From the NCBI GenBank assembly GCA_021741065.1, contig JAIOYN010000004.1, positions 1-50,648 on the forward strand: DNA of 50,648 nt, written 5' to 3'. Of the stretch, positions 1 to 9,096 are shown one piece after another. Numbering within the stretch: position 1 is the first letter of the stretch; each line of letters begins with the position of its first letter. The notes beneath the pieces were generated by a model that saw only the letters and a list, made by a program, of their open reading frames with translations, did not search any database and was not told the origin of the DNA. A program made the translations under genes and the position numbers. This stretch comes from Sphingomonadaceae bacterium. Its GTDB lineage: Bacteria > Pseudomonadota > Alphaproteobacteria > Sphingomonadales > Sphingomonadaceae.

Positions 1-831
1 ATCGGAAAAATCTACTGGCGTTTGCGGTGGATCATATTTTTCGGCCTCAATCCGACTTAGGGACATAAGGTCTCGAACAAGCGCTTGCATCCGGTCGGTC
101 TCGGTCGCCATGATGCCAAGAAACCGGCTGCGCGTCGCAGCGTCATCACCCGCCGCTGGATTATCCAGCGTTTCAATAAAGCCCTTGATAGCGGCCAAAG
201 GTGTCAACAATTCGTGGCTGGCATTGGCGACAAAATCGACCCGCATTTTTTCGGCGGCCTGTGTTCCGCTGCGATCGGCCAGATGCACGATTTTCTGCGA
301 CTGACCCATGGTTTGAATCCGCATGTCCCATAATTGGTTTTTCTGGCCAATGCCGGCCAGTCGAATCGGTTGCCCGCTGTGCTGTGCATCTGGGTCTGAC
401 AGCCGTTCAATTGCGCCTGCATGACGGAACGCCATGCGCACATTTTGCCCGACAATATTTGCATTAAGCAAACGCAGCGCCACTTGGTTGGCAGCGGTTA
501 CCCGAGCATTTTCCACCATCAATATGGCGTCGGCCGACGAATCGATAAATGCCTGCAACTGTGGATGTGAACTAATCGCCAGAACTTCTATATCTGTTGC
601 GGCTGGCTTAGCCGTCTCCTGCAATGCATCTTCGCGATCATGCGGATCAGCGACAATGAATAACGCAACTAACAATGAGACGAAAACAACAAGAACGCGT
701 TCGCCGGATCCCGCCATTTGGCCAGCGAATATGGCCCCGACAAATGCCAAGGCAAATGCAACAATCATGCGAGGCGACAACCAACTGTTCACTTTGTACC
801 TTGGTGCAATTCCTGTGAGATCGTCCCACAT
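1..831 (-). CDS. phoR: PhoR-like sensor histidine kinase, C-terminus beyond the window
   Basis: This is the N-terminal 277 residues of a membrane histidine kinase read on the minus strand; it runs off base 1 with no stop. Translation by hand from the ATG at 831 gives two hydrophobic segments (about residues 22-38 and 44-60), a PAS-like stretch (about 80-190) and a HisKA dimerisation box with the phospho-acceptor motif NASHELLTPLAAIKG around residue 205. The catalytic ATPase domain lies outside. In the PhoR family the kinase phosphorylates PhoB under phosphate limitation; that role is inferred from the architecture only. An in-frame stop lies about 50 bases upstream of the chosen ATG. The gene follows gph by 76 bases in the same direction. 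Confidence 0.85.
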   Translation of the reverse strand, partial: MWDDLTGIAPRYKVNSWLSPRMIVAFALAFVGAIFAGQMAGSGERVLVVFVSLLVALFIVADPHDREDALQETAKPAATDIEVLAISSHPQLQAFIDSSADAILMVENARVTAANQVALRLLNANIVGQNVRMAFRHAGAIERLSDPDAQHSGQPIRLAGIGQKNQLWDMRIQTMGQSQKIVHLADRSGTQAAEKMRVDFVANASHELLTPLAAIKGFIETLDNPAAGDDAATRSRFLGIMATETDRMQALVRDLMSLSRIEAEKYDPPQTPVDFSD

Positions 832-907
832 ATAGACGCAGCGATTTGGTGCAAGCAACGCCGATGGAAAAATCTAGACAGCCCGGCGTCCTTTGCGTGA
901 CTTAATT

Positions 908-1588
908 TCATCCCATGCCTTTTAGGCAATCGAGAAGTTCGTCAAAATGGTGGATGATTGCGTCTGCGCCCATATCCTCGACCGGCCCGTGCAAAAACCC
1001 GAAGCTGACGGCTACACTCGGGACATTGGCATTTTTGGCCGCCATCATATCGTAAATAGAATCGCCGACATAGGCCGCGCGCCCGCCGCCACAGCGCTTA
1101 ATCATTTCAAAGATAGGTGCGCCAGAAGGTTTGGCATTTTCCTTGCCTAAAGTATCTGCGCCCAAAATGCATCCCATGCGGTGCGCCAAGTTCAGGTCGG
1201 TCAGCAATTTGAGGGCGAGGCTCTCAAATTTGTTGGTTACGACCGCGTAACGCACGCCCATATCGTCAAGCGCATCCAGCACCGCCAAAGCGCCATCAAA
1301 GGGTCGGCTGTGCATCGAAACATTGGCTTCATAAAAAGTCAGCATCTGGCGATAGAGCGGTTTGAAATCATTATCGGGAATACCGCCCGTCGCTTCCAAA
1401 CCCTGTTGCAGCATCAGTTTTGCGCCGCCGCCGATATATTGCTTTACTGTTTCTGGCGAGAGCAGCGGCCTGCCCAAGTTGTCCAGCACATGATTGACTG
1501 CAGCGGTCAGATCACCGCTTGTGTCCACCAAAGTGCCATCAAGGTCAAAGCCAACGATATCGAAAGGAAATTTCAAGCCAAGCTCCAC
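908..1588 (-). CDS. gph: Phosphoglycolate phosphatase (HAD superfamily)
   Basis: The 226-residue protein has the HAD nucleophile motif FDLDGTLVDT at residues 14-23, a VVTNKFE motif II region and a motif IV GDSIYDMMAAKNA, so all catalytic elements of the DXDGT phosphatases are present. The length fits Gph, which hydrolyses 2-phosphoglycolate to glycolate in the cytoplasm, mainly clearing product from DNA-end repair and oxygenase side reactions. The start codon is GTG at 1588. It is divergent from glmU and upstream of the PhoR-like kinase. Substrate specificity within HAD phosphatases is never certain from sequence; pyrophosphatase or sugar phosphatase activity is an alternative. Confidence 0.85.
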   Translation of the reverse strand: MELGLKFPFDIVGFDLDGTLVDTSGDLTAAVNHVLDNLGRPLLSPETVKQYIGGGAKLMLQQGLEATGGIPDNDFKPLYRQMLTFYEANVSMHSRPFDGALAVLDALDDMGVRYAVVTNKFESLALKLLTDLNLAHRMGCILGADTLGKENAKPSGAPIFEMIKRCGGGRAAYVGDSIYDMMAAKNANVPSVAVSFGFLHGPVEDMGADAIIHHFDELLDCLKGMG

Positions 1589-1698
1589 AATATTCCGTCG
1601 GCGTCTCGACTGCGCTCGAACCGAACCGATTATAATATGTTGCCATAATTGAAGCGTTGTTCTGGAAACCGCAACAATTTGCTGGCATGAAGTTAATT

Positions 1699-3057
1699 AT
1701 GACAGATTTAGCCGCCATCATTCTCGCCGCGGGCAAGGGCACGCGCATGAAATCCGACCTGCACAAGGTGCTGCATCCGATCGCCGCTCGCCCCATGCTG
1801 ATGCATTTAATGGCATCGGTGGATGCCTTAAACCCTGCCAAGAAGGTTGTGGTGGTCGGCAGCGGTAAGGATCAACTGGAGGCCGCTCTGGCAGGCACGG
1901 CAGAACTTGCAGTGCAAGAGCCCCAATTTGGCACTGGCCATGCCGTACAGCAGGCCCAAGGCGTGCTGAAGGGGTTTGATGGCGATGTCCTCATCCTATA
2001 TGGCGATGTGCCCTTCGTGCCGACGGCTACGATGCAGGCAATGGTCGCGCGGCTCAATGCACCCGATGCGCCGGCGGTGGTTGTCTTGGCGTTCGAACCA
2101 GAAGATCCAACGGGCTATGGCCGCGTAATCGTCGAAGATGGTCGCATCATCAAGATGGTCGAGCAAAAGGACGCGACTGACGCCGAAAAAGCGGTGAAGC
2201 TCTCGAATTCCGGCCTGATGGCGGTTAAGGCTCGCGACCTGTTCCCGCTTCTGAATCGCGTCACCGACGACAATGCGCAAAAGGAATATTATCTCACCGA
2301 TATCGTCAACATAGCTAGCGAAGACGGGCGGATTTGCGTGGCTGTGACAACCGAACCCTACAAGGTCGCAGGCATCAACAGCCGCGCGCAATTGGCCGAG
2401 ATGGAGCAAGCCTGGCAACAACGCCGCCGGACGGAAGCCATGGATGATGGCGCAACTTTGATTGCGCCGGAAACCGTCTGGTTTGCGTGGGATACGCAGA
2501 TCGGCCGCGATGTTCTGATCGAACCCAATGTGTTTTTTGGTCCCGGCGTCAGCATATCCAACAATGTGAAAATCCGCGCAAACAGCCATATTGAGGGCGC
2601 TATCGTCGGCAGTGGTTGCGAAATTGGACCCTTCGCGCGGCTACGGCCGGGAACGGTGCTGGAGGAAAACGCCAAGATCGGCAATTTCGTCGAAACCAAA
2701 AAAGCCCATCTGGGCAAGGGCGCCAAGGCCAATCATTTGACCTATTTGGGGGATGCGACAATTGGCGCGGGCGCGAACATCGGCGCTGGCACCATCACCT
2801 GCAATTATGACGGCTATTTCAAATATCAAACCGTCATCGGCGAAGGCGCATTCATCGGCAGCAACAGCGCCCTCATCGCGCCCGTCAAGATTGGCCGTGA
2901 TGCGATTGTTGCCGCAGGCAGCCCGGTATCCCGCGATGTAGCCGATGGCGAACTGCGCATGGTTCGCGCCGAGCAATTGGTGAAACCCGGCTGGGCGGAT
3001 CGTTTCCACGATGCGATGCGGAAGAAGAAAGCCGCCGATAAAAAGACACAAGAGTAA
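1699..3057 (+). CDS. glmU: Bifunctional GlmU: GlcNAc-1-P uridyltransferase / GlcN-1-P acetyltransferase
   Basis: GlmU makes UDP-N-acetylglucosamine, the precursor of peptidoglycan and lipid A, by acetylating glucosamine-1-phosphate and then transferring UMP. The N-terminal nucleotidyltransferase domain has the signature LAAGKGTRMKSDLHKVLH (from about residue 9); the C-terminal half is a left-handed beta-helix of hexapeptide repeats with the acetyltransferase segment NHLTYLGDATIGAGANIGAG and NYDG. The total of 452 residues is normal for the family. I chose the ATG at 1699 because it places the GlmU N-terminus correctly (MTDLAAIILAAG); the same frame is open upstream to 1657. A toxin-antitoxin pair separates it from glmS, which supplies the preceding step of the pathway. 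Confidence 0.95.
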   Translation: MTDLAAIILAAGKGTRMKSDLHKVLHPIAARPMLMHLMASVDALNPAKKVVVVGSGKDQLEAALAGTAELAVQEPQFGTGHAVQQAQGVLKGFDGDVLILYGDVPFVPTATMQAMVARLNAPDAPAVVVLAFEPEDPTGYGRVIVEDGRIIKMVEQKDATDAEKAVKLSNSGLMAVKARDLFPLLNRVTDDNAQKEYYLTDIVNIASEDGRICVAVTTEPYKVAGINSRAQLAEMEQAWQQRRRTEAMDDGATLIAPETVWFAWDTQIGRDVLIEPNVFFGPGVSISNNVKIRANSHIEGAIVGSGCEIGPFARLRPGTVLEENAKIGNFVETKKAHLGKGAKANHLTYLGDATIGAGANIGAGTITCNYDGYFKYQTVIGEGAFIGSNSALIAPVKIGRDAIVAAGSPVSRDVADGELRMVRAEQLVKPGWADRFHDAMRKKKAADKKTQE

Positions 3058-3062
3058 AATTG

Positions 3063-3095
3063 ACATGATATCATGATATGATATCAGTATATCAT
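3063..3095. promoter_or_regulatory. Palindromic operator-like cluster of the toxin-antitoxin operon
   Basis: The 40 bases between the glmU stop and the antitoxin start contain two copies of the perfect palindrome TGATATCA (3066-3073 and 3079-3086, 13 bases apart) and a degenerate third copy ending at 3094. Ribbon-helix-helix antitoxins typically bind arrays of short palindromes over their own promoter, so this is probably the autoregulatory operator. It abuts the ATG at 3097, so the transcript would have a very short leader or begin within glmU. Confidence 0.6.
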
Positions 3096-3096
3096 T

Positions 3097-3405
3097 ATGA
3101 CTCGTATCCTCGCCGATTTGCCTGATGAAGACATCAAATGGCTCGACCAACTTGCCGCTGAACAGGGCAAGTCGCGCGCGGCTGTTTTGCGGGAGGCTGT
3201 GGAGGCCTATCGCACGGACGGGCCAGCATCCGGCAATACCGATTGGCTTGAGGCAGGTTTCGGTTTGTGGGCAAAATATGGCTTCACGGAAGATGGGATG
3301 GATTATCAAAACCGGCTGCGCGAGGAATGGGTGCGCGAATGGGACCCGGAATATGACCCTGCAAGACATGCCCCGCCGACCGATGAGAAAGACGCCGCCG
3401 CGTGA
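3097..3405 (+). CDS. Ribbon-helix-helix (CopG-like) antitoxin
   Basis: The 102-residue protein starts with a short beta-strand and helix-turn-helix pattern (TRILADLPDEDIKWLDQLA, then EQGKSRAAVLREAVEAY) characteristic of ribbon-helix-helix repressors that bind DNA as dimers. The C-terminal half is acidic and tryptophan-rich (EEWVREWDPEYDP), the part expected to wrap around and neutralise the toxin. It overlaps the PIN-domain gene by four bases (GTGA), the usual translational coupling of antitoxin to toxin. A palindrome array sits directly upstream. The function as antitoxin is inferred from fold, gene order and partner; the exact family (VapB-type) is not certain. Confidence 0.75.
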   Translation: MTRILADLPDEDIKWLDQLAAEQGKSRAAVLREAVEAYRTDGPASGNTDWLEAGFGLWAKYGFTEDGMDYQNRLREEWVREWDPEYDPARHAPPTDEKDAAA

Positions 3406-3782
3406 GCGACATCTATTTCGATACCAATATCATTATCGATGCGTTGGCGAGAAGACCCGAGGCACTTGCCGAGCTTCGCCGCGCTAAGCGTCAGTGGATT
3501 AGCCGCATGACGTGGATTGAAGTTCTCGCTGGCATGCCCGTGCCAGCACGAGCTGAAACCGAAGCCTATTTGCAAAATTATTCCATACGCGAGTTATCGC
3601 CGGAGATCGCACGACGGGCTGCCGACCTTCGGTTCAACAAACGCTCGCTCAAACTGCCGGACGCTGTAATTTTTGCTTCGGCGCAAGAGCATGGCGCAAT
3701 TTTAGTGACGCGCAATGTGCGGGACTTTCCGGCAAATATGCCGGGCATTCGCGTCCCTTACATCACGCCAGATAAGGTTTAG
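3402..3782 (+). CDS. PIN-domain toxin (VapC-like ribonuclease)
   Basis: The 126-residue protein has the PIN fold acidic residues in the expected order: FDTNIIIDAL near the N-terminus (Asp 7), a middle Glu in WIEVLAG (about residue 40), and LPDAVIFASA (Asp about 95) with the later RNVRDF motif. PIN toxins cut RNA, often tRNA or rRNA, in a metal-dependent manner and are inhibited by the cognate antitoxin. The start is GTG at 3402, overlapping the antitoxin stop. glmS begins six bases after its stop, so the toxin-antitoxin transcript may read into glmS. All catalytic residues look intact, so the toxin is probably functional. Confidence 0.8.
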   Translation: MSDIYFDTNIIIDALARRPEALAELRRAKRQWISRMTWIEVLAGMPVPARAETEAYLQNYSIRELSPEIARRAADLRFNKRSLKLPDAVIFASAQEHGAILVTRNVRDFPANMPGIRVPYITPDKV

Positions 3783-3787
3783 AGTTT

Positions 3788-5611
3788 ATGTGCGGAATTA
3801 TCGGAATTGTTGGCAAATCTCCCGTCTCGGATCGGCTCGTCGATGGCCTGAAGCGGATGGAATATCGGGGCTATGACAGCGCGGGCGTCTGCACCGTTTT
3901 TGACGGCCAACTCATCCGCCGCCGCGCGGAGGGCAAGCTGGCCAATCTCGTCAATGTCCTCAAGACGGATGATGCCGCTGGCGATATCGGCATTGCCCAC
4001 ACCCGTTGGGCCACACATGGCGCGCCAACCACAAGCAACGCGCACCCGCATGCGACGGGTGAAGTGGCGCTCGTTCACAATGGCATCATCGAAAATTTCA
4101 CACAGTTGCGCGATGAACTGACGGCGCGCGGCCGGAAGTTTGAAAGCGAAACCGATACCGAGGTTGTCGCGCATTTGGTTTCGGAACAGGTTGAGGCGGG
4201 CCATGCACCGGCCGATGCGGTCAAAGCGGTGCTGCCGCGACTGCGCGGTGCGTTTGCGCTGGCGATCGCGTTCCGGCAATTTCCCGATTTTCTGATTGGC
4301 GCGCGGCTAGGTAGCCCGCTCGTCGTCGGCTATGGCGATGGCGAGACCTATTTGGGATCCGATGCGCTGGCGCTTGCCCCATTGACGCAAAAAATTGCCT
4401 ATCTGGAAGAAGGTGACTGGGTCATAGTTACCCGCGGTGGCGCGCAGATTTTCGATAAGGACAATGCGCCGGTCACGCGCGATATCACAACCTCCGGCGT
4501 GTCTGCGGCGCAGATCGAAAAGGGCAATTACCGCCATTATATGCAGAAAGAGATTTTTGAGCAGCCCACCGTGGTCGCGCAAACGCTCTCCAGCTATATT
4601 CGCCCCTTGGAGCAAACCGTTGCCTTGCCGCAGATGGATTTTGATCTTGCCGGTGTCAAACGCATTACCATCGTTGCCTGCGGCACGTCTTATTATGCCG
4701 GCATGGTCGCGAAATATTGGTTCGAAACCTTCGCCCGCGTGCCCGTCGACATCGATGTCGCGTCGGAGTTTCGGTATCGCGACCCTGTGTTGGAGGAAGG
4801 CGGTCTTGCGCTGTTCATTTCTCAATCGGGCGAAACCGCAGACACGCTAGCGGCCCTGCGCCATTGTAAGGAAAATGGCCAGACAATCGCGGTTGTCGTC
4901 AACGTGCCGACATCGAGCATGGCACGCGAGGCAGACCTGTTATTGCCTACCCATGCTGGCCCCGAAATCGGCGTAGCCTCGACCAAGGCATTTACTTGCC
5001 AGCTGGCGGTGTTGGCTGCGCTGGCTGCGCATTTGGCACTGGTGAAGGGCAAGTTGAGCGCTGAGGAAGAACGCGAAATCGTCCGGCATTTGATCGAAGC
5101 GCCCGCCGCTTTGAATGCTGCCCTCGCGCATGATGACGACATCGCCGCGATGGCGCATTTGATCGCGCCGGCGCGTGATGTGCTCTACCTTGGCCGTGGC
5201 CCGGATTATCCGCTGGCGATGGAAGGCGCGCTCAAGCTCAAAGAGATCAGTTATATCCATGCCGAGGGCTATGCCTCTGGCGAAATGAAACATGGACCAA
5301 TCGCGTTGATTGACGAAGCGGTGCCTGTCATCGTCCTCGCGCCCAGCGGGCCGCTGTTTGAAAAAACCGTCAGCAACATGCAAGAGGTACGTGCGCGCGG
5401 GGGCAAGGTTGTGTTGATTTCTGATGCCAAGGGCATAGCCGAAGCGGGCGAAGGCTGCCTCGCCACCATCGAAATGCCGACCGTCCACCCGTTGATCGCA
5501 CCATTGGTCTACGCCGTGCCCGTGCAATTGCTGGCCTACCATGTCGCGTGCGCCAAGGGCACGGACGTGGACCAGCCCCGCAATTTGGCAAAGTCCGTTA
5601 CCGTAGAGTGA
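3788..5611 (+). CDS. glmS: Glutamine-fructose-6-phosphate aminotransferase (isomerizing)
   Basis: GlmS converts fructose-6-phosphate and glutamine to glucosamine-6-phosphate, the first step toward UDP-GlcNAc. The N-terminal glutaminase domain starts with MCGIIGIVG, Cys 2 being the Ntn nucleophile, and continues with RWATHG; two SIS sugar isomerase domains follow (CGTSYYAG, SQSGETADTLAAL, and a second with KLKEISYIHAEGYASGEMKHGP), ending in the typical PRNLAKSVTVE. The 607-residue length is standard. It lies six bases after the PIN toxin gene. A hairpin at 5627-5648 follows the stop. Confidence 0.96.
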   Translation: MCGIIGIVGKSPVSDRLVDGLKRMEYRGYDSAGVCTVFDGQLIRRRAEGKLANLVNVLKTDDAAGDIGIAHTRWATHGAPTTSNAHPHATGEVALVHNGIIENFTQLRDELTARGRKFESETDTEVVAHLVSEQVEAGHAPADAVKAVLPRLRGAFALAIAFRQFPDFLIGARLGSPLVVGYGDGETYLGSDALALAPLTQKIAYLEEGDWVIVTRGGAQIFDKDNAPVTRDITTSGVSAAQIEKGNYRHYMQKEIFEQPTVVAQTLSSYIRPLEQTVALPQMDFDLAGVKRITIVACGTSYYAGMVAKYWFETFARVPVDIDVASEFRYRDPVLEEGGLALFISQSGETADTLAALRHCKENGQTIAVVVNVPTSSMAREADLLLPTHAGPEIGVASTKAFTCQLAVLAALAAHLALVKGKLSAEEEREIVRHLIEAPAALNAALAHDDDIAAMAHLIAPARDVLYLGRGPDYPLAMEGALKLKEISYIHAEGYASGEMKHGPIALIDEAVPVIVLAPSGPLFEKTVSNMQEVRARGGKVVLISDAKGIAEAGEGCLATIEMPTVHPLIAPLVYAVPVQLLAYHVACAKGTDVDQPRNLAKSVTVE

Positions 5612-5626
5612 GTTTGCGCAACAATC

Positions 5627-5648
5627 ACGCCGCAGACTTTTGCGGCGT
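5627..5648 (+). terminator. Hairpin after glmS
   Basis: An 8-base perfect stem (ACGCCGCA / TGCGGCGT) with a six-base loop starts 16 bases after the glmS stop. It has no clear U-tract, so it is either a weak intrinsic terminator or an mRNA 3'-end stabiliser. Confidence 0.5.
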
Positions 5649-5690
5649 ATCAGGGTTGTTCAGCGCTCCAGCGGCGTTATGGGTGGGAAT

Positions 5691-5816
5691 ATGAGCACGC
5701 CCGCTAAAATAATCACCATATGCATCCTGCTTTGGGTGGGCGTGCATTTGTTGCTCTATGGCTATTTGAAACGCCGCATCGCTGCTGCCAAGCGTGACAG
5801 GGACGCGGAGGCATAG
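5691..5816 (+). CDS. Small single-pass membrane protein, 41 residues
   Basis: This short ORF starts at ATG 5691 (an in-frame ATG at 5679 would add four residues). It encodes a hydrophobic segment, KIITICILLWVGVHLLLYGY, followed by a strongly basic tail KRRIAAAKRDRDAEA. That layout predicts one transmembrane helix with the tail in the cytoplasm. It sits between the glmS hairpin and a good intrinsic terminator at 5861, which fits a real transcription unit. I do not recognise a family. It could still be a chance ORF. Confidence 0.4.
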   Translation: MSTPAKIITICILLWVGVHLLLYGYLKRRIAAAKRDRDAEA

Positions 5817-5860
5817 CTTGATTTGCCATTTTCGCATGCCTATAGCGGGAAGACAGAAAC

Positions 5861-5885
5861 AAGCGGTCCCTAGGGGCCGCTTTTT
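5861..5885 (+). terminator. Intrinsic terminator upstream of argD
   Basis: A GC-rich stem (AGCGGTCC paired with GGGCCGCT, one wobble) around a CTAG centre is followed directly by TTTTT. It ends the glmS/small-ORF transcript before the arg operon. Confidence 0.75.
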
Positions 5886-5929
5886 GGCTTTTGGAATATG
5901 CCAAACATTTGGTCGAAAGGAAGAAAACC

Positions 5930-7117
5930 ATGTCGATTACGCCCTTGATGCCAGTCTATCCGCGCTGCGGTTTTCGGCCGGTGCGTGGTGAGGGCGCATG
6001 GTTGATTTCTGAAGACGGCAGCCGCGCGCTAGATTTCGCTGCGGGTATTGCGGTGAATTTGCTTGGCCATGGCCATCCGCATCTGACCAAAGCCATTCAG
6101 GATCAGGCGGCAACACTTATCCATGTGTCGAACCTCTATGGCAGTCCGCAAGGCGAGGCCTTTGCGCAGCGGCTGGTGGATACGACCTTTGCCGATACCG
6201 TGTTTTTTACCAATTCGGGTGCAGAAGCCGTTGAATGTGCCATCAAAACCGCGCGGGCATATCATCAGAGCCAAGGCAGCGACCGTTTTGAGATAATCAC
6301 CTTCAAGAACGCCTTTCATGGCCGGACGATGGCGACGATTTCTGCAAGCAATCAGGAAAAGATGCACAAAGGCTTCATGCCGTTGCTCGAAGGCTTCAAA
6401 TATGTCGATTTTGACGATTTGGAAGGCGCAAAAGCCGCCATCGGACCAAAGACCGCCGCGTTTCTGGTTGAACCCATTCAGGGCGAGGGCGGCGTTCGGC
6501 CCGCTTCAGATGCGTTCATCCAAGGCCTGCGGGCGTTGGCGGATGAGCATGGTATCATGTTGATCTTGGACGAAGTGCAATGCGGCGTGGCGCGCTCAGG
6601 TACGCTATATGCTTATGAACAATATGGCATCGTTCCGGATATCATGGCGACGGCAAAGGGTCTGGGCGGGGGATTTCCGGTCGGCGCATGCCTTGCCACC
6701 GAAGCGGCTGCACGCGGAATGGTCGTTGGCACACATGGATCAACCTATGGCGGCAACCCCTTTGCGATGGCGGCGTGTCAGGCGGTCTGGGATGTCGTCG
6801 CGAACGACGAATTTTTGGCACAAGTGCGCTCCACTGGCGACAAGCTGCGTTCAATGCTGGAACAGTTTATCGGTAATTATCCGGATTTGTTTACCGGCGT
6901 GCGCGGTAAGGGCTTGATGCTCGGCGTGATGATGACGCATGAAACACGTCCATTCGTGGCGCATTTGCGCGACAATCATGGTCTGTTGCTGGTGGCCGCG
7001 GGTGATAATACCTTCCGCGTATTACCGCCGTTGAACATCGGTGATGCCGAAATCCAGACATTCATGGAAAAGCTGTCGGCAGGTGCTGCCAGCTACCAGA
7101 TGCCGGAAGCTGCATGA
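5930..7117 (+). CDS. argD: Acetylornithine aminotransferase (class III PLP transaminase)
   Basis: ArgD transfers an amino group from glutamate to N-acetylglutamate semialdehyde in arginine synthesis, and can serve as succinyldiaminopimelate aminotransferase. The protein shows the class-III features: [16 protein letters not shown] near residue 95, FHGRT, the Asp that contacts the pyridine nitrogen in [14 protein letters not shown], and the Schiff-base lysine in [14 protein letters not shown] chose ATG 5930 because an AAAGGAAG ribosome-binding site lies just before it and it gives the usual N-terminus. The stop overlaps the argF start by four bases (ATGA), so argD-argF-hslO form one translationally coupled operon. 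Confidence 0.92.
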   Translation: MSITPLMPVYPRCGFRPVRGEGAWLISEDGSRALDFAAGIAVNLLGHGHPHLTKAIQDQAATLIHVSNLYGSPQGEAFAQRLVDTTFADTVFFTNSGAEAVECAIKTARAYHQSQGSDRFEIITFKNAFHGRTMATISASNQEKMHKGFMPLLEGFKYVDFDDLEGAKAAIGPKTAAFLVEPIQGEGGVRPASDAFIQGLRALADEHGIMLILDEVQCGVARSGTLYAYEQYGIVPDIMATAKGLGGGFPVGACLATEAAARGMVVGTHGSTYGGNPFAMAACQAVWDVVANDEFLAQVRSTGDKLRSMLEQFIGNYPDLFTGVRGKGLMLGVMMTHETRPFVAHLRDNHGLLLVAAGDNTFRVLPPLNIGDAEIQTFMEKLSAGAASYQMPEAA

Positions 7118-8040
7118 CGCGCCATTTCTTGAATTTGAGCGACGCCGGCGGCGACGCAATCGCAGCGATGTTGCAAGACGCGATGCACAGGAAGAGCGCG
7201 CGGGCCGCCTGGCCCAAAGGCAAATCTGATGCTGATGCCCCGCTAGCCGGTCATACGCTCGCGATGGTGTTCGAGAAAAATTCGACCCGCACGCGCACCT
7301 CGTTTGAAATGGCGATGAAGCAACTGGGTGGAGACAGTATCTTCATGGCATCGGGGCAGATGCAACTTGGTCGCGGCGAAACGATTGCCGACACGGCGCG
7401 GGTATTGTCCCGCTATGTCGACGCCATCATGATCCGCACGGATGATCATGATAAGGTCGAGGAACTGGCACATTACGCCAGTGTGCCCGTCATCAACGGC
7501 CTTACCGATCTGTCCCACCCGTGCCAGATTGTGGCCGATTTGTTGACTATCATGGAGCATAAGAAGGCATTGCCGGGGCTTGAAATTGCATGGCTTGGCG
7601 ATGGCAACAATGTGCTGAATTCTTTGGTAGAGGCCGCTGGGCTGTTCAAGTTTAACGTGCGTATTGCGGTTCCCGAAGGATATGAAAGCGACAGCAATTT
7701 CATAGTAGCCGCCCAGGGCGCTGGTGCAAATATCACGCTCATCCGAGACGCAAGCGAAGCGGTGGCGGCCGCCGATGTAATTGTTACCGACACATGGGTG
7801 TCGATGGGGCAGGAGCATGCGCATAACAAGATAGCGGCGATGATGCCCTATCAGGTGAACGAACGTCTGATGGCTTTGGCGAAGGCAGATGCTAAATTCT
7901 TGCATTGCCTGCCTGCCCATCGTGGCGAGGAAGTAACAGACGCCGTGATCGACGGACCGCAATCTGTCATTTGGGATGAAGCGGAAAACCGGCTGCATGC
8001 GCAAAAATCGATTTTATTGTGGTGCCTTGGAAAATCATAA
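7114..8040 (+). CDS. argF: Ornithine carbamoyltransferase
   Basis: ArgF condenses carbamoyl phosphate with ornithine to give citrulline. The carbamoyl-phosphate motif STRTR (residues 57-61), the HPCQ motif (about 134) and the ornithine-side [10 protein letters not shown] motif (about 267) are all intact. The 308-residue length is normal. Start and stop both overlap neighbours (ATGA with argD, TAATG with hslO), which implies reinitiation along one mRNA. Confidence 0.95.
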   Translation: MTRHFLNLSDAGGDAIAAMLQDAMHRKSARAAWPKGKSDADAPLAGHTLAMVFEKNSTRTRTSFEMAMKQLGGDSIFMASGQMQLGRGETIADTARVLSRYVDAIMIRTDDHDKVEELAHYASVPVINGLTDLSHPCQIVADLLTIMEHKKALPGLEIAWLGDGNNVLNSLVEAAGLFKFNVRIAVPEGYESDSNFIVAAQGAGANITLIRDASEAVAAADVIVTDTWVSMGQEHAHNKIAAMMPYQVNERLMALAKADAKFLHCLPAHRGEEVTDAVIDGPQSVIWDEAENRLHAQKSILLWCLGKS

Positions 8041-8960
8041 TGGCCGAGCAATCGGAAACATTATCTAACCAACCCTTGCGCTTTTCCATACCGACGCGGG
8101 ATGCGCGCGGACGGCTGGTGCGTCTGGACGATGTCCTTGGTGAAATTTTGGCGGCGCATGCGTATCCGCCGGTGATTGAGCGGACGTTGGCCGAAGCGTT
8201 AGTCTTGACCGCTTTGTTAGGCGCATCGTTGAAGGAACCGAGCAGCCAGCTCACACTGCAAACGCAGACGGAAAAGGGCGCAATTCGGCTCTTGGCCTGC
8301 GACTATAAGGATGGCGCATTGCGCGGCTATGCGCAGTTTGATCTCGCGACTGCCGCTGCCCTGCCGAAGGATTCGACGTTATTTGGCATCTTCGGACAAG
8401 GCTATCTCGCAATCACATTCGACCGGATGAAACCCGCGAGCGAAGGCGGGGGGCGCTATCAGGGGATTGTCCCGCTTGAAGGCGAAACGCTCGCGGATGC
8501 GGCGCAAAACTATTTTGTGCAATCCGAACAAATCCCGACCTTGATCCGCGTTGCTGTGGACCATGTCGATGGCCGCTGCGTGGCGGGTGGCCTGCTGGTG
8601 CAGCATTTGCCAGAGGGGGAGGAAGGTCGCGAGCGGTTACATGTGCGGCTCGACCATCCCGAGTGGGCGCATATCGAAGTTATGTCTTCGACCATCGCCG
8701 CCGCCGAACTTGTCGACCCAGCGCTTCCGCTTGAGGAAATCGTCTGGCGATTGTTTCATGAAGAAAAGGAAGTGCGCATTGAGCAAGGCGATCTGCTGTC
8801 AAAGGGCTGCCGCTGTGACCCTGTTCACATCCGCGATGTCATTGCCAAATTTCCTGCCGTTGACCGCGCCGAAATGGCGGATGATGCCGGAGACATCGTC
8901 GTTGATTGCGAATTTTGTTCGCGCCGCTTTCCAATAAGCTTGGCCAGCTTTAACAGCTGA
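8040..8960 (+). CDS. hslO: Redox-regulated chaperone Hsp33
   Basis: Hsp33 is a cytoplasmic holdase activated when oxidation releases zinc from four C-terminal cysteines. Those ligands are visible as CRC and CEFC in the last 50 residues, at a spacing typical of the family. The body matches HslO (RLVRLDDVLGEILAAHAYP, then GYAQFDL). The ATG at 8040 shares a base with the argF stop and is preferred over an in-frame ATG at 8019 inside argF. Linkage of argF and hslO recurs in alphaproteobacteria from general knowledge; no functional link is evident. Confidence 0.92.
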   Translation: MAEQSETLSNQPLRFSIPTRDARGRLVRLDDVLGEILAAHAYPPVIERTLAEALVLTALLGASLKEPSSQLTLQTQTEKGAIRLLACDYKDGALRGYAQFDLATAAALPKDSTLFGIFGQGYLAITFDRMKPASEGGGRYQGIVPLEGETLADAAQNYFVQSEQIPTLIRVAVDHVDGRCVAGGLLVQHLPEGEEGRERLHVRLDHPEWAHIEVMSSTIAAAELVDPALPLEEIVWRLFHEEKEVRIEQGDLLSKGCRCDPVHIRDVIAKFPAVDRAEMADDAGDIVVDCEFCSRRFPISLASFNS

Positions 8961-9096
8961 ACTGCACAATAACGGCGGCGCTTCATTGAACTTTCATGAA
9001 CCAGATACTAACGTGCGCAACCCCACAAATGATGTTATGCAGAACACGAAAAACAAGGCGCTTCGCTGTATAAGGCTAGTTTGCGGATAGAAGCTT

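Noticed and set aside
2641-3369. Long minus-strand frame opposite glmU and the antitoxin gene
   Set aside because: It is antisense to clearly coding genes and crosses the operator; a shadow of codon bias.
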